Source of the DNA: Eubacteriales bacterium
GTDB taxonomy: Bacteria; Bacillota; Clostridia; Lachnospirales; Lachnospiraceae
Length of the DNA: 64,000 bases
Assembly (NCBI GenBank): GCA_030536855.1
Contig: JAUNPK010000008.1
Coordinates: 18,144 to 82,143, forward strand
Direction: 5' to 3'
Under the pieces are notes generated by a model, which was not told the origin of the DNA, searched no databases, and saw nothing but the letters and a program-made list of their open reading frames with translations. The stretch's first letter is position 1. Each line of letters starts with the position of its first letter. Shown in pieces: positions 9,156-19,099 of the stretch. A program made the position numbers and the translations under genes.

Positions 9156-10107
9156 TTATGACTCCCTTCTTCCTCAATATATCAAGCATATAATCCAGTA
9201 TTTTTCCGGAATCATATGATAATTCATCTACATTCACCCAGTTAACAGATTTTTCACGTCTAAACCATGTAAGCTGTCTCTTAGCCAAATGTCTTGTATC
9301 TTTTTTAATTACATTTCTTAGTTCTTCCAGGTCGTACATTCCATCGAAATAATCCAGGACCTCTTTATATCCAATCCCCTGCATTGACACCATATCACAG
9401 GTATACCCTTTTTCTTTCAGAACTTTAACTTCATTAATCAGCCCACTGTCAAACATTTCATCCACCCGCTGATTAATTCTGTTATACAAATGCTCTCTCT
9501 CATCATTCAGTACGAAATAAGCATAATTATATGGAGAGTCATTTTCTCTTTGTTCTTTATTATGTTCCGATATTTTTCTTCCTGTCTGCCTGTAGTATTC
9601 TAATGCTCTCACAACACGCTTGACATTATTTGCATGAATATCCCGTGCAGACTCCGGGTCCGTGGTTTTCAGCATATCGTGCAAATATTCTGCTCCTTTT
9701 GTATTGGCAATTTCATATAGTTCCTGCCTGTAGGATGTATCATTGTTATTATCTTCAAATTCAATATCATATAAAACAGACTGAATATAAAATCCGGTAC
9801 CGCCTGTAATAATAGGGATATAACCTGATTTTCTAATCTCCTGCATTGCTCTCACCGCCATTTCCTTAAAAACAGTAACATTAAAAGGCTGGTCAGGCTC
9901 AAGCTCATCAATAAGATAATGTTTAATTCCATTCATTTCTTCAGGTTTAATCTTGGCAGTTCCAATATCCATGTATTTATATATCTGCATACTGTCAGCA
10001 CTGATTATCTGTCCTTTTACTCTTCGTGCAAGCTCTATGGAAAGTGCTGTTTTTCCTACAGCTGTAGGGCCTGTGAGAACAATCAGTGGTAATTTATCAC
10101 TATTCAT
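9133..10107 (-). CDS. miaA: tRNA dimethylallyltransferase
   Basis: MiaA transfers a dimethylallyl group to N6 of A37 in tRNAs reading codons that begin with U. The P-loop GPTAVGKTALS lies at residues 12-22, followed by the substrate-binding ISADSMQIYKYMDIGTAK and, later, GGTGFYIQSVLYD. 324 residues is the normal length. Its ATG directly abuts the mutL stop codon (TAA then ATG), so translation is probably coupled. MiaB, which further modifies the same base, is encoded three genes upstream. Confidence 0.97.
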   Translation of the reverse strand: MNSDKLPLIVLTGPTAVGKTALSIELARRVKGQIISADSMQIYKYMDIGTAKIKPEEMNGIKHYLIDELEPDQPFNVTVFKEMAVRAMQEIRKSGYIPIITGGTGFYIQSVLYDIEFEDNNNDTSYRQELYEIANTKGAEYLHDMLKTTDPESARDIHANNVKRVVRALEYYRQTGRKISEHNKEQRENDSPYNYAYFVLNDEREHLYNRINQRVDEMFDSGLINEVKVLKEKGYTCDMVSMQGIGYKEVLDYFDGMYDLEELRNVIKKDTRHLAKRQLTWFRREKSVNWVNVDELSYDSGKILDYMLDILRKKGVISDNEEHV

Positions 10108-11988
10108 TTACACAATTCTCTTAAACTTTCTTTCAATATCATATTTACTCATAACAATAAGGGTAGGTCTTCCATGAGGACAATTATACGGATTCTTTGC
10201 TTTCATAAGTTTCTTTATAAGTTCCTCTGCTTCTTGAAAAGAAATCCTGTTATTTCCCTTTATTGCTGCTTTGCAGGACATAGACGCAACCTTTTCGGTG
10301 ATTATATCCAAATCACCTTTTTTGCCTTCTTTCATAAGTCCGTCAAGAACGTCGAAAAGCAATTGTTTATAATCCATCTTGGGAAATCCGGCAGGTACTC
10401 CCGTAACCTTATACTCATTTCCTCCAAAAGATTCTATCTCGTATCCCATCTTCCTGAATGCGTCCATATTGTTAAGAAGCGTTTCTTCTTCCATCATGTT
10501 AAGAGTAAGGATAACCGGAACCATTATCATCTGGGTATCTATCTGTCTGTTATTAAGTCTTTCCATTGTCTCTTCAAAAAGGATTTTTTCATGGGCTGCG
10601 TGCTGATCCATCATATAGAATTTATCTTCAAATTCTATAAGCCAGTATGTTTCAAACAACTGTCCTATTATCCTGTATTTCTGCTCATTTTCAGGATCAA
10701 GAAGCTTATCTTGAAACAAAGACATCTGTTCATTATTAGACTCTGATTCTTTTATCTTATAAGTTGCAGTTTCTTCTGCCACCATAGCCTCGGAACGCTT
10801 AATTTCAAATGGTTCCGGAAGTCTGAACTCTGTACTCTGTTTCTTAGGAATTTCTGCCAGTTTTTTTATTTCTGCAGTTTTTATTTCTACCGTTTTTTCT
10901 TCTGCATTTTTTTCTTCTATAACCGGCTCAGCTGCATCCTTCTTTACTGCATTCTCAATTTTTGTCTGCAAGGAAGAATCCGGTGTCACATTAGTTGCCA
11001 GTTCCTTTTCCTTAAGTGTAGACAATACTGAATCATATACAAAATTATATACATACTCATTATTGGAAAACCTTAATTCCATCTTAGTCGGATGCACATT
11101 AACATCCATAATTTCAGGATTAATATTAAAATGTATAACTGTAAATGGATAATTATGAGGCATAATAAACCCCTTATAAGCCTCCTCTATAGCACTGCTT
11201 ATAATATTACTTCTGATATATCTTCCATTAATAAAATAATTCTCATAAGTCCTGTTGCCACGGTTAATAAAAGGTTTTCCAATAAACCCTGTAATCTCTA
11301 TATCCTGAGTTTTGCAATTAATATTATACAAATTGGATGTTATATCCCTGCCATACACATTATATATTATATCCTTAAGATTCATATTCCCGGATGTATG
11401 GAGCTTATTCTGGTTATTGCTTATAAATCTGAATGATATATCAGGATGGGACAACGCTAATTCCTGCATAAGATTGTTAATATATCCTGCTTCGGTAATG
11501 CTTGATTTCAGGAACTTTCTTCTTACCGGTGTGTTAAAGAAAAGGTTTCGTACAATAAATGTTGTTCCGTCAGGAGCTCCAATTTCTTCTATCACTCCAT
11601 CACTACCGCCTTCACAAACATACCTTGCAGCAGTGATTTCACTAACAGTCTTGGTAATTAATTCCACCTGGGAAACTGCAGAAATACTGGCTAACGCTTC
11701 TCCTCTGAACCCCAAAGATGATACGCTCATTAAATCTTCAATAGATTTAATTTTGCTTGTGGCATGTCTTTTAAATGCAACTTCAATTTCATCTTTATTA
11801 ATTCCACATCCGTTATCAGTAACTCTTATAAAAGAAATTCCACCTTCTTTTATTTCCACCGTTATTGCTGTAGCCCCTGCATCAATTGCATTTTCCACAA
11901 GTTCTTTCACCACTGAGGATGGCCGTTCAATCACTTCTCCTGCAGCAATCTTATTTATTGTATTCTGATCTAATAATTCAATTCCCAT
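10108..11988 (-). CDS. mutL: DNA mismatch repair protein MutL
   Basis: MutL is the GHKL ATPase that couples mismatch recognition by MutS to strand incision. The N-terminal ATPase motifs are ELVENAIDAGATAI, DNGCGI and GFRGEALASI; a charged linker (about 335-430) follows; the C-terminal dimerisation domain contains DQHAAHEKILFEE and CPHGRPT, the endonuclease and zinc-site motifs. This indicates the nicking type of MutL found in organisms without MutH. 626 residues. It lies 51 bases downstream of mutS. Confidence 0.97.
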   Translation of the reverse strand: MGIELLDQNTINKIAAGEVIERPSSVVKELVENAIDAGATAITVEIKEGGISFIRVTDNGCGINKDEIEVAFKRHATSKIKSIEDLMSVSSLGFRGEALASISAVSQVELITKTVSEITAARYVCEGGSDGVIEEIGAPDGTTFIVRNLFFNTPVRRKFLKSSITEAGYINNLMQELALSHPDISFRFISNNQNKLHTSGNMNLKDIIYNVYGRDITSNLYNINCKTQDIEITGFIGKPFINRGNRTYENYFINGRYIRSNIISSAIEEAYKGFIMPHNYPFTVIHFNINPEIMDVNVHPTKMELRFSNNEYVYNFVYDSVLSTLKEKELATNVTPDSSLQTKIENAVKKDAAEPVIEEKNAEEKTVEIKTAEIKKLAEIPKKQSTEFRLPEPFEIKRSEAMVAEETATYKIKESESNNEQMSLFQDKLLDPENEQKYRIIGQLFETYWLIEFEDKFYMMDQHAAHEKILFEETMERLNNRQIDTQMIMVPVILTLNMMEEETLLNNMDAFRKMGYEIESFGGNEYKVTGVPAGFPKMDYKQLLFDVLDGLMKEGKKGDLDIITEKVASMSCKAAIKGNNRISFQEAEELIKKLMKAKNPYNCPHGRPTLIVMSKYDIERKFKRIV

Positions 11989-12039
11989 GATTTTTTACCA
12001 TTCCTTGCATTACAGATATAAACACATTTATTTACACAT

Positions 12040-14694
12040 TTACCATCTGTTTTTAGCTTTTCCCTGAAGCTTATACAATACGTTAAGTGCATCAATAGGT
12101 GTCATATTACTTATATCCAGGTTGACAATATCTGAAATTATATCATCATCCTTAACAGTATCAAACAGAGACATCTGCTTAATTTCAAGATCATCCACTT
12201 TCTTGTAACTGTTATTTATCTTTTCTACTTTCTTTGAATACTGGGCAATATCTTTGGCTTTCTGTGATATATCAGCATCCGAAAGTTCCAGCACAAGCTG
12301 TTTTGCCCTCTCAATTACATTATCCGGAACCCCTGCAAGCTTGGCTACCTGGATACCATAACTCTTATCAGCTCCACCCTTTACAATCTTACGAAGGAAT
12401 ACTATATCATCGCCTTTTTCCTTAACTGCAATACAGTAATTATTAACGCCATCCATAGTGCCCTCAAGTTCCGTAAGTTCATGATAATGAGTGGCAAAAA
12501 GAGTTTTTGCCCCAAGAATTTTAGTGTTTGCAATATATTCCACAACAGCCCAGGCAATACTTAATCCGTCAAATGTACTTGTTCCTCTTCCAATCTCATC
12601 AAGAATAATAAGGCTCTTGGATGTAGCATTTCTTAAAATATTAGCCACTTCCGTCATTTCCACCATAAATGTTGACTGTCCTGATGACAAATCATCAGAG
12701 GCTCCCACTCTTGTAAATATCCTGTCAACAATACATATATTGGCTGAATCAGCAGGCACAAACGAACCCACCTGAGCCATAAGCACAATAAGGGCAGTCT
12801 GCCTCATATAAGTTGACTTACCTGCCATATTAGGACCTGTGATTATGGCAATTCTGTTTGTATTGTTATCAAGATAGGTATCATTATCAATAAACATATT
12901 GTTAATTATCATTTTTTCAACAACAGGGTGTCTACCACCCTTAATATCAATAATACCCTTATCATTAATTTTCGGTCTTACATAATTATTAGACGTTGCA
13001 ACAACAGACAGAGATGTATAAGCATCTACATTAGCAACAGCTTTTGCTGTAGACTGTATTCTTACAACCTCACCTGCTATGGTATCCCTTACTTGGCAGA
13101 ATAAATCATACTCAATAGAACAAAGTCTATCCTCTGCTCCTAGAATCACATCCTCTAAATGCTTAAGTTCATCTGTAGTATATCTTTCAGCATTGGTAAG
13201 AGTCTGTTTCCTTACCCATTCAGGCGGCACCTTATCTTTAAATGAATTAGTAACTTCCAGATAATATCCGAAAACCTTATTATACTTAACTTTAAGATTT
13301 TTAATTCCTGTACGTTCTTTTTCTCTTGCCTCAAGTTCAGAAAGCCATTCTTTTCCTTTAATCTTGGCATCTCTTAACTCATCCGCCTCTTTTGAATAAC
13401 CCTCTTTTATAATCCCACCATCTCTTAACGCAATAGGCGGCTCATCAACTATAGAAATATTTACCAGATTATATAAATCTTTAAGATCATCCATAATGTT
13501 ATAGCAATCTTTAAACATTTCACACTGGAAGGTTCCAATAATTTTTTTAATATAAGGAATCATTTCAAGAGTATTCTTAAAAGCTATCAAATCTCTTGGA
13601 TTAGCCGATTTACAGCTAATCTTTGTCATTATTCTTTCAAGATCATACACTGGGTTAAGATATTCTCTCAATTCTTCTCTATCTATTGCATGCTCATTAA
13701 GTTCCTGAATTGCATCCTGACGTCTTATAATCTCATCTTTATTAATCAAAGGCTGCTCAATAAATGTTCTTAATGTTCTGGCACCCATAGCTGTCTTAGT
13801 CTTATCAAGTACCCAAAGTAAAGAACCGTTCTTTTTCTTCTCCCTCATGGTTTCCACGAGTTCAAGATTCCTTCTTGAAGAACTGTCAATTAACATATAC
13901 TTTCCGGCTGAATAAGGACGAAGTGTTGTTATATGAGGCATATTACTCTTTTGGGTTTCATATAAATATGATAAAAGGGCACCTGAAGCTATAATTCCTA
14001 CGGAATAATCACTAAGTCCCAATCCATCCAGTCTCTCAAGATGAAAATGTTCCAAAAGCCTCATAATACAGGTATCTTCATTAAAGTACCAACTGTCAAG
14101 TGTTGATAAAGATATTCCAAGCTTTTCAATAACCGGACCTATGTCCATTCCGCTTATTGCAAAATACTCATTAACAATAATTTCCGATGGTGTGAATTTA
14201 TTAATCTCATCAATAAGTTCATTTCCTGTATCAAGCTCAGTAACGAAAAAATCTCCGGTAGAATAATCTGCTATTGAAACTCCCAGATTATCCCCCAGAT
14301 ATACTATGCTCATCATGTAGTTATTTTTTGATTCATCAAGGCTCATAGTACTTAAATTAGTACCCGGTGTGACCACCTTTATAACCTCTCTCTTTACAAT
14401 CCCCTTAGCTTTCTTAGGATCTTCTACCTGCTCACATATAGCAACTTTATGTCCATTTGACACAAGTTTATTTATATATGTGTCGGCAGCGTGAAAAGGA
14501 ACGCCACACATAGGTGCGCGTTCTTCCTGTCCACAATCTTTTCCTGTTAATGTAAGTTCAAGTTCTTTTGATACTACTACCGCGTCATCAAAGAACATTT
14601 CATAAAAATCGCCTAATCTGTAAAATAGAATACAGTCTTTATACTCTTCCTTGGTGGAAAGATAATGCTGCATCATTGGTGAAAATTCTGCCAT
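12040..14694 (-). CDS. mutS: DNA mismatch recognition protein MutS
   Basis: MutS binds mismatches and small loops. The mismatch-contacting GDFYEMF motif is at about residues 28-34, the Walker A GPNMAGKSTYMRQ near 620, and DEIGRGTSTFDG and THYHEL complete the ATPase. 884 residues matches bacterial MutS1. The gene begins at ATG 14694 behind GGGGA, 16 bases after miaB. Context miaB-mutS-mutL-miaA is common in Clostridia. Confidence 0.98.
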   Translation of the reverse strand: MAEFSPMMQHYLSTKEEYKDCILFYRLGDFYEMFFDDAVVVSKELELTLTGKDCGQEERAPMCGVPFHAADTYINKLVSNGHKVAICEQVEDPKKAKGIVKREVIKVVTPGTNLSTMSLDESKNNYMMSIVYLGDNLGVSIADYSTGDFFVTELDTGNELIDEINKFTPSEIIVNEYFAISGMDIGPVIEKLGISLSTLDSWYFNEDTCIMRLLEHFHLERLDGLGLSDYSVGIIASGALLSYLYETQKSNMPHITTLRPYSAGKYMLIDSSSRRNLELVETMREKKKNGSLLWVLDKTKTAMGARTLRTFIEQPLINKDEIIRRQDAIQELNEHAIDREELREYLNPVYDLERIMTKISCKSANPRDLIAFKNTLEMIPYIKKIIGTFQCEMFKDCYNIMDDLKDLYNLVNISIVDEPPIALRDGGIIKEGYSKEADELRDAKIKGKEWLSELEAREKERTGIKNLKVKYNKVFGYYLEVTNSFKDKVPPEWVRKQTLTNAERYTTDELKHLEDVILGAEDRLCSIEYDLFCQVRDTIAGEVVRIQSTAKAVANVDAYTSLSVVATSNNYVRPKINDKGIIDIKGGRHPVVEKMIINNMFIDNDTYLDNNTNRIAIITGPNMAGKSTYMRQTALIVLMAQVGSFVPADSANICIVDRIFTRVGASDDLSSGQSTFMVEMTEVANILRNATSKSLIILDEIGRGTSTFDGLSIAWAVVEYIANTKILGAKTLFATHYHELTELEGTMDGVNNYCIAVKEKGDDIVFLRKIVKGGADKSYGIQVAKLAGVPDNVIERAKQLVLELSDADISQKAKDIAQYSKKVEKINNSYKKVDDLEIKQMSLFDTVKDDDIISDIVNLDISNMTPIDALNVLYKLQGKAKNRW

Positions 14695-14710
14695 CTGATA
14701 ATTCCCCGCC

Positions 14711-16144
14711 TTAAACTATTGTACCCATATAATAAAATCCTTTACACTCGTCAAGATGTACCTTAACAACTTTTCCAATAACACTTCTATCTGCCTTAAA
14801 GTGCACAAGGATATTATTGGTCATTCTTCCCGTAACATAAGATGCATCATGATCGTCCACATCTTCAACCAGTACATCAAGTTCTTTACCTTCATATCTT
14901 TTTATATGAGAGTGACTCACCTGGGAAACAGTCTCTAAAAGCCTGTTAAATCTATCTTTCACAATGTCTTCAGGTACCTGGTTTTCCATTTTGGCAGCAG
15001 GTGTACCTGTTCTTTTTGAATAAATAAAAGTATATGCACTATCATACTTAGCCGTTCTTACAACATCAAGTGTATCCTGAAAATCCTCTTCAGTTTCTCC
15101 GGGAAAACCAACAATAATATCTGTTGTAATTGAAATATCGGGAATTTCCTTTCTAATCTTATCCACAAGTGAAAGATACTGTTCCTTTGTGTAATTACGA
15201 TTCATAAGTTTTAACAGTCTTGAACTTCCTGACTGCAAAGGAAGATGGATATGATTACACACCTTACTGTTATCCCTTATGGCATATATTAATTCATCTG
15301 AAAGGTCCTTAGGATGAGGTGTCATAAACCGTATTCTCTCCAAGCCCTCTATCTTAGCTATCTCACCTAATAACTGTGCAAATGTAAACTCATAATCAAG
15401 TGTCTTTCCATAGGAATTAACATTTTGTCCAAGAAGCATAACCTCTTTGACACCGTCAGATACAAGTTTTTCTATTTCTCTTACAATTTCTTTCGGTTCT
15501 CTTGATTTTTCTCTTCCTCTTACATACGGAACAATACAGTAAGTACAGAAATTATTACAGCCGTACATTATATTGACACCTGACTTAAAAGGATACTTAC
15601 GGGATGTAGGCAATTCCTCCACCACTTCCTTTGTATTGTCCCAGATATCAATAACCTGACTGCCTGATGTGAATCTGTTATACATAAGCTCAGCAAGCTG
15701 GAATATGTTAAATGTACCAAAAATAACATCAACAAATTTATAAGATTTTCTAATCTTTTCAACAACATCAGGTTCCTGCATCATACATCCACACATTGCA
15801 ATAAGCATATATGGATTCTTTTTCTTAACATTACGCAACTGTCCCAATCTTCCATAAACACGAAGATTTGCATTCTCTCTCACTGTACATGTATTGTACA
15901 ATACAAAATCAGCTTCCTCTTCTTTATCTGTCTCCTGATATCCTATTTCTTTTAATATTCCTAAAAGTTTTTCGGAATCTCTGGCATTCATTTGACACCC
16001 AAAAGTCTGTACGCAGGCATAAAGAGGTCTTCCGATTTCTTCCGTAATATTTTTAATATATTCACGGCATTTTTCTATAAAGTATAGCTGTCTTTCTAAT
16101 GCTCCCTTGGACTCTCCCACCTTGTTGTCTTTATTAATATCCAC
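14711..16144 (-). CDS. miaB: tRNA-2-methylthio-N6-dimethylallyladenosine synthase
   Basis: Radical SAM methylthiotransferase that adds the 2-methylthio group to i6A37 in tRNA, acting after MiaA. An N-terminal UPF0004 domain supplies three Cys (FGCQMN, CGCMMQ, NTCTVRENA), the radical SAM cluster motif is CNNFCTYC near residue 200, and a TRAM domain closes the protein. 477 residues. The start is a GTG at 16144 whose G is also the last base of the upstream TAG stop; GGGAGAG precedes it. Confidence 0.97.
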   Translation of the reverse strand: MDINKDNKVGESKGALERQLYFIEKCREYIKNITEEIGRPLYACVQTFGCQMNARDSEKLLGILKEIGYQETDKEEEADFVLYNTCTVRENANLRVYGRLGQLRNVKKKNPYMLIAMCGCMMQEPDVVEKIRKSYKFVDVIFGTFNIFQLAELMYNRFTSGSQVIDIWDNTKEVVEELPTSRKYPFKSGVNIMYGCNNFCTYCIVPYVRGREKSREPKEIVREIEKLVSDGVKEVMLLGQNVNSYGKTLDYEFTFAQLLGEIAKIEGLERIRFMTPHPKDLSDELIYAIRDNSKVCNHIHLPLQSGSSRLLKLMNRNYTKEQYLSLVDKIRKEIPDISITTDIIVGFPGETEEDFQDTLDVVRTAKYDSAYTFIYSKRTGTPAAKMENQVPEDIVKDRFNRLLETVSQVSHSHIKRYEGKELDVLVEDVDDHDASYVTGRMTNNILVHFKADRSVIGKVVKVHLDECKGFYYMGTIV

Positions 16145-17823
16145 TATATCTCTCCCATTCCTAAATGCTTTGATTCAAATTCTTTTATATTGACAGGACG
16201 TCCGTAATAGTAACCCTGAATATAATCTGCTCCCAATGCTTTTACAACATCAAGTTCTTCTTTTGTCTCCACACCTTCTATACATATTTTGATATCCATC
16301 TCATGAACCATTTTAATGATAAAACCTACCAGAAGATAATTATTCTTTTTCTTATCAATATCTGTAATAAAGGATCTGTCTACTTTTACAATACTAAATA
16401 GTTTGTCCTTCATATAACCAAAATTAGAATATCCTGTTCCGAAATCGTCAATAGCAAGAGAATAATTATTATCGTTCAATTCCATGAGAACCCTTTTTAC
16501 TGAATCATTGGAATCCATATGTATACTCTCTGTTATTTCAAATACAATATGATTGTTAATATTATTATACTTGCATGTCTTCTCAATTGTATCTTTGATA
16601 ATATTACTCTTTATTATCTGAACAAATGACAGATTTATATGCATAATAAAACCCGGAACATATTCCATCCATTTGTTACAAGTTGCAGTTGCTGTCTCGA
16701 TTATCCACTTTCCGAGAGGTATAATAAGACCGCTTTCCTCAAGAATCGGAATAAAATCCACAGGAGACATAAATCCGTATACCTTGTTATTCCATCTGAT
16801 GAGCGCTTCAGCTCCTGTTAATTCAGCAGTCTTTGCGTCAATAATAGGCTGATAAAACAACTCAAATCCCTCAAAATTATTATTAACACATTTTCTGAGT
16901 TCATCTTGAATCTGCAGTCTTCTAAGATACTGAGAATACTTCTCCTGAGAGAAATACTCAAATCTGTTCTTTCCGTTAAGCTTAGCTGAATGTAATGCAA
17001 ATCTCACATTTTTAAGAAGATCATTGTATGAATCCTGTGAAGAATCAAATCCCACTGCTCCAGCTGATATATTAAAAAATACATCATATCCTCTGCTGTC
17101 TATCTGTACATCAATTTCTTTTCTAATATTTTTATACAGCTGTTTTGCATTATCTACTATATCGCCGGATTCGTCATAACATATAACAGAACATTCATCA
17201 CCCTTCATTCTGAAGATATTCTTGGTATCAGGGACATATTTTCTCATTGCATCTGCAAGAATTGACAGAACTTCATCACCACCGGATATTCCAAATTTCT
17301 CGTTTATTTCCTTGAAATTATCTATGCCTAAAAACATGACAAATCCCACATGTGATACGCCCTTGTCCTCAACAAGCTCCTGATATCTTTCTTCAAGAAT
17401 TGCTTCTGTAAAAAGCCCTGTTACATTATCAATCTTATTTTTTTTGCCGATTTCAGTTATTCTGCCAATCATATAATTAATACCACGGCTTCTTACAAGC
17501 TCACCCCTGCAGCTTATCCATACGTAACCTCTTTTTCTTGTCTTCCATCTATACTCGAGATTATGGCAGGGAACCAAACCATTTTGAAGACTGCTTATAT
17601 TGTTAATTACCATATCATAATCATCAGGATGTATTACACCTTTAAGAACCATGCTTGCGTCATCAAAATCTTCATTATCAAGTTCAAAAACTTCTGTAAT
17701 CGCTTTACTGTATACAGCATAATCATTGGTTAGATCATACACATACATATAATCGTCAGTACATTTATCAATCACTGATAAAAAATATTCCCAATCTTCA
17801 AGATTATATTTTGATTCTACCAT
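16144..17823 (-). CDS. PAS-GGDEF-EAL protein, probable c-di-GMP phosphodiesterase
   Basis: A 559-residue cytoplasmic signalling protein: PAS-like sensor (about 30-125, with IHPDDYD), GGDEF-family domain (about 130-290) and EAL domain (about 305-555). The GGDEF signature position reads RMKGDEC (205-211), so cyclase activity is probably lost. The EAL domain keeps its catalytic residues: EALIRW at 339-344, INLS, FEITES, IDDFGTGYSN, KVDRSF and a final YIQGYYYGRPV. It should hydrolyse c-di-GMP (inference), perhaps with the degenerate domain as a GTP sensor. It is first in the miaB-mutS unit. Confidence 0.9.
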   Translation of the reverse strand: MVESKYNLEDWEYFLSVIDKCTDDYMYVYDLTNDYAVYSKAITEVFELDNEDFDDASMVLKGVIHPDDYDMVINNISSLQNGLVPCHNLEYRWKTRKRGYVWISCRGELVRSRGINYMIGRITEIGKKNKIDNVTGLFTEAILEERYQELVEDKGVSHVGFVMFLGIDNFKEINEKFGISGGDEVLSILADAMRKYVPDTKNIFRMKGDECSVICYDESGDIVDNAKQLYKNIRKEIDVQIDSRGYDVFFNISAGAVGFDSSQDSYNDLLKNVRFALHSAKLNGKNRFEYFSQEKYSQYLRRLQIQDELRKCVNNNFEGFELFYQPIIDAKTAELTGAEALIRWNNKVYGFMSPVDFIPILEESGLIIPLGKWIIETATATCNKWMEYVPGFIMHINLSFVQIIKSNIIKDTIEKTCKYNNINNHIVFEITESIHMDSNDSVKRVLMELNDNNYSLAIDDFGTGYSNFGYMKDKLFSIVKVDRSFITDIDKKKNNYLLVGFIIKMVHEMDIKICIEGVETKEELDVVKALGADYIQGYYYGRPVNIKEFESKHLGMGEI

Positions 17824-17851
17824 TAGAATACTCCTTTCTTCTTTATGTAAC

Positions 17852-19099
17852 TTACTCCCGTATCTGTCCGTCTCCGTAAATAACGTACTTTATTGTTGTT
17901 AATGCCTTAAGTCCCATAGGTCCTCTTGCATGAATTTTCTGTGTACTTATCCCAATTTCGGCACCAAATCCAAATTCGAATCCGTCAGTAAATCTTGTGG
18001 ATGCATTAACATAAACGCATGCAGCATCAATCTCATTAAGGAACTTACGGGAATTATCATAATCCTTCGTTATTATTGATTCCGAATGTCCTGTATTATA
18101 TCTGTTAATATGATCAATAGCTTCATCAATGGAATCAACCGTCTTAACTGAAATAATATAATCCAGATATTCCGTTCCCCAATCCTCTTGTGTTGCAGGA
18201 ACTATCCTGTCATCACAGGAAATAGAATACTCATCTCCCTTTACCAGTACATTTTTTGTTTTCAATGCATCTACTATCTTAGGGATTGCCTGTTTTGCAA
18301 TATCTTTGTGAATAACTAAAGATTCGCACGCATTGCAGACCCCAATTCTTTGCGTCTTTGCATTGAAAATAACCTTTACAGCCATATCTATATCTGCAAA
18401 TTCATCAACATATATGTGACAGTTCCCTGTTCCTGTCTCAATAACCGGAACAGTACTGTTATTGACAACATTCTTAATGAGGCCTGCTCCGCCTCTTGGA
18501 ATAATAACATCTACATATTCATTAAGATGCATAAGCTCTGTAACATATTTTCTATCAGGATCTGTGATATAGGATATTACATTTGTATCGATACCACACT
18601 CAGACAATGAATCTGTTATAACCTTTACAATAGCAACATTAGAATTGATAGAATCGCTTCCACCCCGCAATATACATGCATTTCCGGACTTAAAACACAA
18701 TCCGAATGCATCTGCGGTAACATTAGGACGAGATTCGTATATAATTGCCACAACGCCTAAAGGAACTGTCTTTGCTCCAATCATTAATCCGTTAGGACGT
18801 GGCTTCATAGATGTGATTTCACCAATAGGATCATCCAACTTAGCAAGTACCCTAAGTCCCTCAGCCATCCCGTTAATTCTTTCATCTGTAAGGGTAAGCC
18901 TGTCAAGAAGGGATGGTTTCATATTATTCTTCTTAGCCTCTTCAATATCCAAAGCATTGGCTTTTTTAATATAATCACTATTATTTACAATATCGTCTGC
19001 CACCTTAAGAAGGGCATTATTCCTTGAATTAATATCAAGTACAGCTAAATATTTAGATGCTTTGCGTGCATCTGCTCCCATTTGTTCTAATGATTTCAT
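17852..19099 (-). CDS. proA: Gamma-glutamyl phosphate reductase
   Basis: ProA reduces L-glutamyl 5-phosphate to glutamate semialdehyde with NADPH, the second step of proline synthesis. The aldehyde dehydrogenase fold is evident; the catalytic Cys lies in RIGVCNACESLV near residue 255, and YESRPNVTADAFGLCFKSGNA is the family signature. 415 residues is full length. The start overlaps the end of the upstream 5-FCL gene by 4 bases. ProB is encoded three genes upstream rather than adjacent. Confidence 0.97.
   Translation of the reverse strand: MKSLEQMGADARKASKYLAVLDINSRNNALLKVADDIVNNSDYIKKANALDIEEAKKNNMKPSLLDRLTLTDERINGMAEGLRVLAKLDDPIGEITSMKPRPNGLMIGAKTVPLGVVAIIYESRPNVTADAFGLCFKSGNACILRGGSDSINSNVAIVKVITDSLSECGIDTNVISYITDPDRKYVTELMHLNEYVDVIIPRGGAGLIKNVVNNSTVPVIETGTGNCHIYVDEFADIDMAVKVIFNAKTQRIGVCNACESLVIHKDIAKQAIPKIVDALKTKNVLVKGDEYSISCDDRIVPATQEDWGTEYLDYIISVKTVDSIDEAIDHINRYNTGHSESIITKDYDNSRKFLNEIDAACVYVNASTRFTDGFEFGFGAEIGISTQKIHARGPMGLKALTTIKYVIYGDGQIRE

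Noticed and set aside
10174-10746. 190-residue plus-strand frame inside mutL
   Set aside because: It is antisense to the conserved MutL coding sequence, has no domain and no ribosome binding site.
11312-11968. 218-residue plus-strand frame inside mutL
   Set aside because: Shadow frame of the MutL ATPase domain; all motifs belong to the minus strand.
17270-17290. GGDEV motif (residues 181-185) of the EAL protein as the GGDEF signature
   Set aside because: By position it corresponds to the G-D segment after the first helix; the true signature site further on reads RMKGDEC and is degenerate.
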